Assembly: GCA_046086225.1 (NCBI GenBank)
Contig: JBJSXF010000207.1
Coordinates: 1-5,042, forward strand
DNA length: 5,042 nucleotides
From: JBJSXF01 sp046086225
GTDB taxonomy: Bacteria > Actinomycetota > Acidimicrobiia > IMCC26256 > PALSA-610
Direction: 5' to 3'
This document shows, in pieces, positions 1 through 5,042 of this stretch. Each line of letters opens with the position of its first letter. Within the stretch, counting starts at the first letter, position 1. The notes beneath the pieces were generated by a model that saw only the letters and a program-made list of their open reading frames with translations, was not told where the DNA came from and searched no databases. Position numbers and translations under genes: made by a program.

Positions 1-1068
1 CTCGAGGAGCGGGCCGCCGACCGACTCGGGGTCGCCCGGGTCGTGGCCGTGAGCTCGTGCACCTCCGGGCTCATGCTCGCCGTGCGCGCGGTCACCGGGA
101 GCGCCCGCACGGGAGGTGTGCTGCTGCCGAGTTTCACCTTCTCGGCCTCGGCCCACGCCATCGCGTGGAACGGACTCGAGCCCCGGTTCGTCGAGTGCAC
201 CGCCGATAGCTTCCAGATCGACCCCGACGCCCTCGCGGCGCGAGCCGGTGATCCCGGGACCCGGGCCGTCCTCGCCACCCACGTGTTCGGCGCGCCGTGC
301 GCACCCGACCGGATCGCGGCCGTCGGTGCCCGCCACGACCTCCCCGTGATCTTCGACGCGGCCCACGCCTTCGGGGCCGTGGCGGCCGGGCGCCGGATCG
401 GCAACTTCGGCGTCGCCGAGGTGTTCAGCCTCACCCCTACCAAGGTTTTGGTGGCCGGGGAGGGCGGCCTCGTCGCCACCGACGACACCGCGCTCGCCGA
501 CGCCATCCGCATCGGCCGCGATTACGGCAACCCCGGCGACTACGACACCCGGTTCGTCGGACTCAACGCCCGCATGTCGGAGTTCCACGCCGCGATGGCG
601 CTCACCTCGCTCGAAGCGCTCGACGAGCACCTCGAGCGCCGACGCGACATCGCCGATCGCTACCGCAGCGCACTGGCCGGGGTGCCCGGCATCGGGTTCC
701 AGGTCGTCGATCCCGCCGATTCGAGCACCTACAAGGACTTCACGATCACGGTCGACCCCGAGGGGTTCGGCTGCAGCCGGGACGTGCTCGCCCGGGCCCT
801 CGCCGCCGAGGGGATCGACACCCGCAAGTACTTCTCGCCCCCGGTCCATCGCCAGCGGGCGTACGCCGATCTGCCCCCGGCCCACCTCCCCGTGACCGAT
901 GCCGTCGCGGCCCGAGTGCTGTCGCTGCCGATCTACCCCGCCCTCGGTGACGACGACCTCGAGCGCATCGCGGCCGCGGTTACGGCCATCGGCACCCACG
1001 GTCCCGAGGTCACGATCCGGCTCGTCGGCGACGAGCAGACGGCGCCGGCCGCCCTCGACCGCGACTGA
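1..1068 (+). CDS. DegT/DnrJ/EryC1/StrS family sugar aminotransferase, 5'-truncated by window edge
   Basis: Probable PLP-dependent aminotransferase that converts a keto group on a nucleotide-activated deoxysugar to an amine in the cytoplasm, feeding surface polysaccharide synthesis. The frame is open from base 1, and the first visible residues (LEERAADRLGV) already match the helix before the family's SSGT-type motif, so the GTG at 43 is not the true start; roughly 30-40 N-terminal residues are probably missing. 355 residues are visible. Numbering from base 1: SSCTSG at 18-23 (PLP phosphate region, with Cys in the usual Gly place); FDAAHAFG with Asp119, the pyridine-nitrogen partner; TPTKVLVAGEGG with Lys148 (codon 442-444), the expected Schiff-base lysine; GLNARMSE at 187-194, equivalent to the family's G-N-x-R/K-M-S-E segment; and RKYFSPPVHRQ at 275-285 in the small domain. 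It ends in TGA and faces the minus-strand operon. The family is clear; the sugar substrate and the position aminated (C3 or C4) cannot be read from this sequence. Confidence 0.95.
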   Translation, partial: LEERAADRLGVARVVAVSSCTSGLMLAVRAVTGSARTGGVLLPSFTFSASAHAIAWNGLEPRFVECTADSFQIDPDALAARAGDPGTRAVLATHVFGAPCAPDRIAAVGARHDLPVIFDAAHAFGAVAAGRRIGNFGVAEVFSLTPTKVLVAGEGGLVATDDTALADAIRIGRDYGNPGDYDTRFVGLNARMSEFHAAMALTSLEALDEHLERRRDIADRYRSALAGVPGIGFQVVDPADSSTYKDFTITVDPEGFGCSRDVLARALAAEGIDTRKYFSPPVHRQRAYADLPPAHLPVTDAVAARVLSLPIYPALGDDDLERIAAAVTAIGTHGPEVTIRLVGDEQTAPAALDRD

Positions 1069-1072
1069 GCGC

Positions 1073-1093
1073 ACGACCCGACGGAGCGGTCGT
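1073..1093. terminator. Small inverted repeat between convergent stop codons, possible weak bidirectional terminator
   Basis: ACGACC at 1073-1078 is perfectly complemented by GGTCGT at 1088-1093, giving a 6-bp stem with a 9-base loop. It fills most of the 24-base gap between the aminotransferase TGA (1066-1068) and the stop of the phosphoglycosyltransferase (1095-1093), and its last base lies inside that stop codon. No T-run follows on either strand, so it is not a canonical intrinsic terminator. Only its location favours a role; a 6-bp stem can occur by chance in sequence this GC-rich. Confidence 0.25.
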
Positions 1094-2028
1094 CAGCGAT
1101 CGGCGTCGGTCCGGCCCGGTCGGGTGAAGATCGCCAGCACGGGCCCGCCGACGGCGGCGACGACCACGGTCGCCAGCACGACCGCCGTCGGACCTCCGGT
1201 CGCGGCCACGCCCGCGCCGACCACCGCCAGCGCCGCTTGGGCCCCGATCAACGCGAGCACGGTCGCGCCCGGCGCCCGACCCCGGTCGACCAGCTGGTCG
1301 TAGACGTGGCCGCGGTCACCCGCCAGTAGCGGCGCGCCGGCCCGGGCCCGCCGCACCACGGCGACGACCGTATCGGCCACCGGCACGGCCACGAGCAGGA
1401 GCGAGGCGGCCGCCGTCGACCCGTCGGCACCCCACGCGTCGGTGACGAGCACGGCGAGGACCGTGCCGACGAGGTAGCTCCCGCAGTCACCCAAGTAGAT
1501 ACGGGCCGGCGGACGGTTCCAGACCAGGAAGCCGACCGCCGAACCGACGAGCGCGGCGGCGAGGGCGCGCGGCTCGCCGGTGAGAATCACGACGAAACCC
1601 GCGGCAGCAACGGCGGCCACCCCGCCGGCCAGGGCGTCGAGTCCGTCGAGCAGGTTGACGGCGTTCACGAGCACGACCGTCACGACGACGGCGAGCAGGA
1701 ACCGGCCCGGGGAGTCGCCGGCGACGATCGCGGCGACGGCCACTCCGATCAGCATCTCGGCGCCGAGCCGGGTCTGGGCCGACAACCCCGAGCGGTCGTC
1801 CAGCAGCCCGAGGGCCGCGGCCCCGACGAACGGCCCGAGCAGCGCCGGGCGGGATGCCGACACCGGACCGAGCAGCCCGAAGAGCACCGCCAGGCCGCCG
1901 AGGTACGGCACCGGTCGGGCGTGGACCTTCAATGGTCCGGGACGGTCGACGAGACCGACGCGCCGAGCGAGGCGCCCGCAGAGCGGCGTGGCGACCACAG
2001 TGACGACGAACGCGACGATCAGGGCCAC
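1093..2028 (-). CDS. WecA/MraY-family undecaprenyl-phosphate sugar-1-phosphate transferase (GT4-type membrane phosphoglycosyltransferase)
   Basis: Polytopic inner-membrane enzyme expected to transfer a (6-deoxy-)HexNAc-1-phosphate from its UDP donor to undecaprenyl phosphate, starting a lipid-linked polysaccharide unit. 311 residues, slightly short for the family (commonly about 320-370), with roughly ten hydrophobic segments. Motifs in order: DRPGPLKVHARPVPYLGG at 28-45; the DDxxG acidic pair Asp77/Asp78; NAVNLLDGLDALAGG at 122-136 with Asp128 and Asp131; RIYLGDCGSYLVG at 176-188 with Asp181; and GDRGHVYDQL at 237-246, where WecA has HxHHR. The loss of the later His residues recalls the HAYQ-type motif I remember from WbpL/WbcO-like enzymes, so the donor may be a 6-deoxy amino sugar (inference). 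The GTG start at 2028-2026 overlaps the upstream GNAT gene by 10 bases and has an AGGA nine bases upstream. It is the last gene of the minus-strand operon. The short length and the DGLDALA motif argue against its being the peptidoglycan MraY. Confidence 0.93.
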   Translation of the reverse strand: MALIVAFVVTVVATPLCGRLARRVGLVDRPGPLKVHARPVPYLGGLAVLFGLLGPVSASRPALLGPFVGAAALGLLDDRSGLSAQTRLGAEMLIGVAVAAIVAGDSPGRFLLAVVVTVVLVNAVNLLDGLDALAGGVAAVAAAGFVVILTGEPRALAAALVGSAVGFLVWNRPPARIYLGDCGSYLVGTVLAVLVTDAWGADGSTAAASLLLVAVPVADTVVAVVRRARAGAPLLAGDRGHVYDQLVDRGRAPGATVLALIGAQAALAVVGAGVAATGGPTAVVLATVVVAAVGGPVLAIFTRPGRTDADR

Positions 2029-2606
2029 TCGAAGACGTCCTGCTCGATCCCCCGGTGCACGGTGTCGCGTCCGACGCGACGGAGACCCGCCCTTCCGTAG
2101 GCGCGGGCCGCGGCTTCGTTGCCCACTGCCGTGAGCACGCGCATCCGGGAGACGCCCCGCGCCGCGGCCCGTGCGACGCCGGCGGACGCCAGCGCCGGGC
2201 CGAGGCCCCGGCCACGGGCCGCCGGCGCGACCGCCAGGGCGAGGATCTCGGCCGCCGGATCACGATGGGCGCCCCGACCGCCGTACCGCCAGGTCTCGAA
2301 CACCCGCCGGGGGGCGCGGAGGATGCCGACCGCGGCCGCTCCGGCCGCGAGCAGGCCGTCACGGAGGAGGAACTCGCGGTAGAAGCCGGCGACGTCGTCG
2401 GCGACAGCCACGAACCTGAGCGGCCCGGCGGCGGCGTCGGTCCCTTCGGCGACGAGCACGTCGACCCGCCCGGAGCGCACCGCCCGGGCGTAGAGGCGAC
2501 GGAGGAACCGCGGTCCCAGGCTCACGAGGAAGCCCTCGGGGATGCACGTGCCGTGCAGCGCGGCGATGACGTCGACGTCCTCGGCGCGGGCGGTCCGGAT
2601 CGTCAT
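2019..2606 (-). CDS. GNAT-family N-acetyltransferase, polysaccharide-locus type
   Basis: Predicted cytosolic acetyl-CoA-dependent acyltransferase of 195 residues. The GNAT core is clear: an N-terminal strand and helix (TIRTARAEDVDVIAALHG, 2-19), a central strand around RFVAVADDVAGF (64-75), then motif A at 121-141 (ILALAVAP followed by R131-G-R-G134-L-G136, the R-x-x-G-x-G pyrophosphate-binding loop), and motif B with Asn163, Tyr170 and Gly174. The ATG at 2606-2604 is chosen because it interlocks with the glycosyltransferase stop as ATGA; an in-frame start at 2657 would add 17 residues that overlap that gene and look like out-of-frame coding. A segment of about 40 residues between the central strand and motif A (76-118) is longer than in minimal RimI-like proteins. 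The substrate is unknown: it could be an amino sugar made by a pathway such as that of the neighbouring aminotransferase, a sugar hydroxyl, or a protein. Its place between two glycosyltransferases favours a polysaccharide precursor, but that rests on context alone. Confidence 0.88.
   Translation of the reverse strand: MTIRTARAEDVDVIAALHGTCIPEGFLVSLGPRFLRRLYARAVRSGRVDVLVAEGTDAAAGPLRFVAVADDVAGFYREFLLRDGLLAAGAAAVGILRAPRRVFETWRYGGRGAHRDPAAEILALAVAPAARGRGLGPALASAGVARAAARGVSRMRVLTAVGNEAAARAYGRAGLRRVGRDTVHRGIEQDVFEWP
2038..2041 (-). promoter_or_regulatory. Shine-Dalgarno-like AGGA for the phosphoglycosyltransferase gene
   Basis: On the minus strand AGGA lies nine bases before the GTG at 2028, inside the 3' end of the GNAT gene. 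It supports that GTG as the start. The three other internal starts in this operon have no comparable purine-rich site and probably depend on stop-start coupling; here the stop codon lies just downstream of the start rather than interlocked with it. Confidence 0.45.
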
Positions 2607-3760
2607 GGCGCACCCGCGAGGAGCCGGCGGTAGACGGCGAGCGTGATGTCGATGCACCGGCGCTGATCGAACGCCTCACCGGCCCGGGCTTCGGCCGCAG
2701 TCGCCATCTCCGTCCGCCGGGCCGGGTCGTTCACCAGCTCGAGCACGGCGGCGGCCAGGGCCGCCGGGTCGCGGGGCGGCACGAGGAGCCCGGTCACGCC
2801 CGGATCGACGACCTGCCGACAGCCCCGGATATCGGTCGCGACCACCGGCAGCCCCATCGCCGCCGCTTCCATCGCCGAACGCGGGAAGCCCTCGCGGTAC
2901 GAACCGAGTACGTAGAGGTCCATGCCCGCGTAGCAGCGCACGACGTCGTCCCGGGCGCCGAGGAAGCGCACGCCGGACGCGGCTGCCGCTTCGAGCTCGG
3001 CGGGAGCGAGGGCATCGGCCTTCGCCGGATCGGGACCCCCGACGACGACGAAGCGCACGTGCGGCGCCTCGGCCCGAACGATCCGAGCCGCGGCGAAGAC
3101 GTCGCGGTAGCCCTTCTCGGCCACGAGGCGACCGACGCAGCCGACGACGACATCATCCGGACCATCGGCACCGACCTCGGCGCGGATCGCAGCTCGCACC
3201 CCCGGTTCGGCCCGGCGAGGCGCGAAGCGGTCGAGATCGATCCCGTTGCCCAGCAGCACCAGCTTGTGCGGCGCCACCCCGATGCGTTCGAGCGTGGCGA
3301 GATCCTCGGGGTTCTGGACCAGCTCGGCCCGCGAGCAGGCCGCGGCGATGCGCTCGGCCGCATACACGGCGGCCCGGCGCCGCCACGGGTCGCCGGGCTG
3401 GGCGTACAAGCCGTGCACCGTGTTGACGATGCCGGGCACCCGAGCGATCCGAGCCGCCAACCGGCCGTACACCCCCGGCTTCGGGTTGTGGGTGTGAACG
3501 ATCGCGGGTCGCAGCCGCCGGAAGATGCTCACGAGCTCGGCGAGCGCCCGCACATCCTCGAGCGGGGCGGTCGACCGGGTCGCGTGCGCGAGCGGCACGT
3601 GCCGCACGCCGCGATCGGCGAGGGTGGCCACGTAGGGGCCCGGCGCCGAGCACCCGACGACGTCGAAGCCCGCGGCGGCGAAGGCCTCGAGCTGCGGCCC
3701 GAGCAGCAGCTCGAGGCTCATGTCGGTGGTCGTGACGTGCACGACCAACGGGCGGATCAC
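2603..3760 (-). CDS. GT4-family (GT-B fold) glycosyltransferase
   Basis: Retaining glycosyltransferase expected to work at the cytoplasmic membrane face, moving a sugar from a nucleotide donor to a lipid-linked polysaccharide intermediate. 385 residues with both Rossmann domains. N-terminal acceptor domain: PLVVHVTTTDMS at 4-15, then IVHTHNPKPGVYGRLAARIA at 87-106 and NTVHGLYA at 113-120, a pattern common in CapM/WbpH-like enzymes. C-terminal donor domain: LGNGIDLDRF at 170-179, CVGRLVAEKGY at 208-218, and the EX7E motif Glu290-GFPRSAM-Glu298, followed by GLPVVATD and the GLLVPPRD strand-turn. The GTG at 3760-3758 is chosen because it overlaps the deacetylase stop as GTGA and puts the first strand directly at the N-terminus. 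The same frame stays open back to 4174, but that stretch is arginine- and proline-rich antisense-like translation inside the deacetylase gene. The next gene begins at its own stop (ATGA). Donor and acceptor sugars cannot be assigned. Confidence 0.96.
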   Translation of the reverse strand: MIRPLVVHVTTTDMSLELLLGPQLEAFAAAGFDVVGCSAPGPYVATLADRGVRHVPLAHATRSTAPLEDVRALAELVSIFRRLRPAIVHTHNPKPGVYGRLAARIARVPGIVNTVHGLYAQPGDPWRRRAAVYAAERIAAACSRAELVQNPEDLATLERIGVAPHKLVLLGNGIDLDRFAPRRAEPGVRAAIRAEVGADGPDDVVVGCVGRLVAEKGYRDVFAAARIVRAEAPHVRFVVVGGPDPAKADALAPAELEAAAASGVRFLGARDDVVRCYAGMDLYVLGSYREGFPRSAMEAAAMGLPVVATDIRGCRQVVDPGVTGLLVPPRDPAALAAAVLELVNDPARRTEMATAAEARAGEAFDQRRCIDITLAVYRRLLAGAP

Positions 3761-4560
3761 GTACGCGCGCCTGCGTAGCGCACCCGGTTGGCGATGCGCC
3801 GGAGATCGTCCTCGAGCGCCATTCCCCCCGTCGCCTTCGCCGTGAAGTACCGCATGCCGTCGCTCACCTGCACCGGCGAGCGCGCGAGTCGGTAGGGATC
3901 CGTGCGGCCGACGACGTTGGCCCGGGTGCCCGCCAGCGCCGCGGAACGAAAGCGGCGCCGCACGGCCTCGGCGTTGGCCGCCGACGGCGCCACCGCCTTC
4001 GGGTAGGCGAAGTCGATCGGAACCCGCCCCAGGTGCTCGGTGATGAGGGAGATCGAACGGTCGAGGTCGACGGCCGCCGGGTCCGGATCGGCTCGGTCGA
4101 GGAGCAGATGCCCGTGGGTGTGCGAGCCGACGTCGACGAGGCCGGTGGTGACGGCGTCGGCGAGCGCCGACCACGAGAGCGGCATCCCGCCCGACACGGT
4201 GTTCGCCCCCGGGCCGACCGCGCCCGTGGCCAGGTAGAGGGTGGCGGGGAGCCCGTGCCGCACGAGGGCGGGCACGACGTGGTCGACGAAGTCGGCCGAG
4301 CCGTCGTCGAACGTCAGCACCACTCCGTCGGTCGGTCCGGCCCCGGCGAGGCGCTCCAGCGCGTCGCCGAGGCGGCAGACCCGGCCGGACGCGGCGAGCG
4401 CCGTGAGCTGGGCGTCGAACAGGTCGGGTGGCAGGTCGACCTCCGACCCGGTGTCGGCACCGACCCGGTGATAGCAGAGCACGACCACGCCGAGTCGGCG
4501 GGGACGGATCCGGTCGGAGAATCGGGCCGCCGCCTTCAGGGCCCGGCGGCCCCGGGTCAC
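3757..4560 (-). CDS. Polysaccharide deacetylase (NodB homology / CE4 domain)
   Basis: Metal-dependent deacetylase expected to remove N- or O-acetyl groups from a polysaccharide or its precursor. 267 residues, essentially a single NodB domain. Visible motifs: CYHRV at 29-33; TFDDG at 83-87 with Asp85 (general base) and Asp86 (metal ligand); GSHTHGHLLL at 145-154 with His147 and His151 completing the Asp-His-His metal site; FAYPKA at 184-189 in the motif-3 region. A C-terminal LxxH-type motif 5 is not visible; His176 is the only histidine after His151 and is not in the right context. The N-terminus (MTRGRRALKAAARFSDRIRP) is basic with no hydrophobic signal or anchor, so the protein appears cytosolic or peripheral. 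The GTG at 4560-4558 overlaps the upstream stop as GTGA. An in-frame opening back to 4986 is rejected because its translation is low-complexity Arg/Gly/Ala inside the upstream gene. The fold is secure; the acetylated substrate is unknown. Confidence 0.95.
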   Translation of the reverse strand: MTRGRRALKAAARFSDRIRPRRLGVVVLCYHRVGADTGSEVDLPPDLFDAQLTALAASGRVCRLGDALERLAGAGPTDGVVLTFDDGSADFVDHVVPALVRHGLPATLYLATGAVGPGANTVSGGMPLSWSALADAVTTGLVDVGSHTHGHLLLDRADPDPAAVDLDRSISLITEHLGRVPIDFAYPKAVAPSAANAEAVRRRFRSAALAGTRANVVGRTDPYRLARSPVQVSDGMRYFTAKATGGMALEDDLRRIANRVRYAGART

Positions 4561-5042
4561 AGGACCGAATGCTTGCGATCGACCATGACGACGCCGAACG
4601 GCGTCACACCCGCGAGTTCGAGCCGAGCCGCCGCGGCCCGGGCCTGAACCTGGGTGATCTCGCCGGGCTCGATCGCCCAGAGGACGCTGCGCGTCGCCCA
4701 GGCGACCAGCGTGGCGTCGGCGTCCTCGAGCAGCGCCGGGCCCGCGATCACCGTCACATCGACCCCCGAATCGGCGAGCGCGTGGAGGAGCGGCGGGAGA
4801 CCGTCGATCGGGAGGTGCAGCACGGGCCGATCGGCCGGAGGCACCACCACCAGGTTCGGCGCCTTGTCGGTCGTGGCGAGCCGCTCGCGGAGGTGGCCGT
4901 TCAAACGACCGCCCTGGGCCAGTTCGAGCAACTCGGGCAGCGCCATGCCGCCGGCCCGCGGGAGCGAGAAGGGCTTCATGTACCACGCCTGCTCGGGGCC
5001 GGTCGCGACGAGGGCGACGCGGAGGCCGAGGCGCGAGAGCGC
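4557..5042 (-). CDS. C-terminal part of a Wzc/CpsD-like P-loop protein with degenerate ATPase motifs, truncated by window edge
   Basis: 161 residues are visible; the frame is open to the right edge, so the Met at 4979 is internal. The layout matches the second half of the CpsD/Wzc tyrosine-kinase domain used in polysaccharide chain-length and export control. Numbering from base 5042: LSRLGLRVALVATGP (2-16) stands where LVDADxRxP (Walker A') is expected; FSLPRAGGMALPELL (25-39) corresponds to the F-x-GL-x-x-LL segment; LVVVPPADRP (64-73) to the L-x-VLPAG strand; DVTVIAGPALLEDADATL (95-112) to DxVIIDTPPLL-x-x-DA; then SVLWAIEPGEIT (119-130) and GVVMVDRK (150-157), the GVVLN-like last strand. 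Both Walker A' Asp positions (Ala13, Gly15) and the Walker B Asp (Ala100) are substituted, and there is no C-terminal tyrosine cluster (the only Tyr is 21). It is therefore probably an inactive paralogue or a structural partner. The Walker A loop and any N-terminal Wzz-type membrane domain lie outside the window. Assignment rests on pattern alignment and the neighbours; another SIMIBI-class P-loop protein is possible. Its stop interlocks with the deacetylase start. Confidence 0.7.
   Translation of the reverse strand, partial: ALSRLGLRVALVATGPEQAWYMKPFSLPRAGGMALPELLELAQGGRLNGHLRERLATTDKAPNLVVVPPADRPVLHLPIDGLPPLLHALADSGVDVTVIAGPALLEDADATLVAWATRSVLWAIEPGEITQVQARAAAARLELAGVTPFGVVMVDRKHSVL

Noticed and set aside
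43..45. GTG at 43 as the start of the aminotransferase
   Set aside because: The preceding 14 codons already read as the family's conserved helix before the SSCTSG motif, so the gene continues beyond the left edge.
297..950. Plus-strand open frame of 217 codons inside the aminotransferase
   Set aside because: An extremely arginine-rich alternative frame within a gene whose PLP motifs are intact in the other frame.
1580..2134. Plus-strand open frame of 184 codons opposite the phosphoglycosyltransferase
   Set aside because: A Thr/Ser/Ala/Arg-rich translation typical of the reverse complement of a hydrophobic membrane-protein gene; no motif.
2055..2633. Plus-strand open frame of 192 codons opposite the GNAT gene
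   Set aside because: Antisense shadow of a gene with a clear acetyl-CoA loop; the translation is Gly/Arg/Glu-rich without domain character.
3059..3778. Plus-strand open frame of 239 codons opposite the glycosyltransferase
   Set aside because: A GC-rich antisense shadow: no recognisable domain, Arg/Gly/His-rich composition, and the minus-strand frame has clear GT4 motifs throughout.
3761..4174. In-frame N-terminal extension of the GT4 glycosyltransferase on the minus strand
   Set aside because: The translation is Arg/Pro/Gly-rich, lies wholly within the deacetylase gene in another frame, and the glycosyltransferase fold begins exactly at the GTG that overlaps the deacetylase stop.
4033..4647. 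Plus-strand open frame of 204 codons opposite the deacetylase and Wzc-like gene
   Set aside because: It spans the junction of two supported minus-strand genes, has no recognisable motif and shows biased low-complexity composition.
4561..4986. In-frame N-terminal extension of the deacetylase on the minus strand
   Set aside because: Low-complexity Arg/Gly/Ala translation overlapping the Wzc-like gene; the GTGA junction at 4557-4560 gives a natural start just before the NodB domain.

Overview
The window is about 70% GC and almost entirely coding. The composition, the frequent GTG starts and the kinds of families present fit a high-GC actinomycete. An Acidimicrobiia-type lineage is my guess from general impression only; no marker gene here fixes the taxon. 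The content is a piece of a cell-surface polysaccharide (exopolysaccharide, capsule or O-antigen-like) biosynthesis locus.

Layout: positions 1-1068 on the plus strand hold a PLP-dependent DegT/DnrJ/EryC1/StrS sugar aminotransferase whose N-terminus lies off the left edge. It converges, across a 24-base gap containing only a small inverted repeat, with a tightly packed minus-strand operon that enters from the right edge. In transcription order the operon encodes: the C-terminal part of a Wzc/CpsD-like P-loop protein (5042-4557), a NodB/CE4-type polysaccharide deacetylase (4560-3757), a GT4-family glycosyltransferase (3760-2603), a GNAT acetyltransferase (2606-2019) and a small WecA/MraY-type membrane phosphoglycosyltransferase (2028-1093). 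Every junction is an overlap (GTGA, GTGA, ATGA, then 10 bases), so the five genes are probably co-transcribed and translationally coupled.

How they may work together (inference): the membrane enzyme would load the first sugar-1-phosphate onto undecaprenyl phosphate, the GT4 enzyme would add a later sugar from a nucleotide donor, the aminotransferase would supply an amino-deoxy sugar nucleotide, the GNAT enzyme is a candidate acyl-donor step, the deacetylase would trim N- or O-acetyl groups, and the Wzc-like protein would take part in chain-length or export control.

The most notable observation is that the Wzc-like protein lacks the acidic residues expected in its Walker A' and Walker B motifs and has no tyrosine tail, so it looks like a catalytically inactive relative of bacterial tyrosine kinases. 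Secondary points are a deacetylase without a signal peptide or a visible C-terminal catalytic His, and a phosphoglycosyltransferase with HVYDQ where WecA has HIHHR. I saw no mobile elements, CRISPR arrays, RNA genes or substantial repeats, and no gene-free stretch longer than 24 bases.
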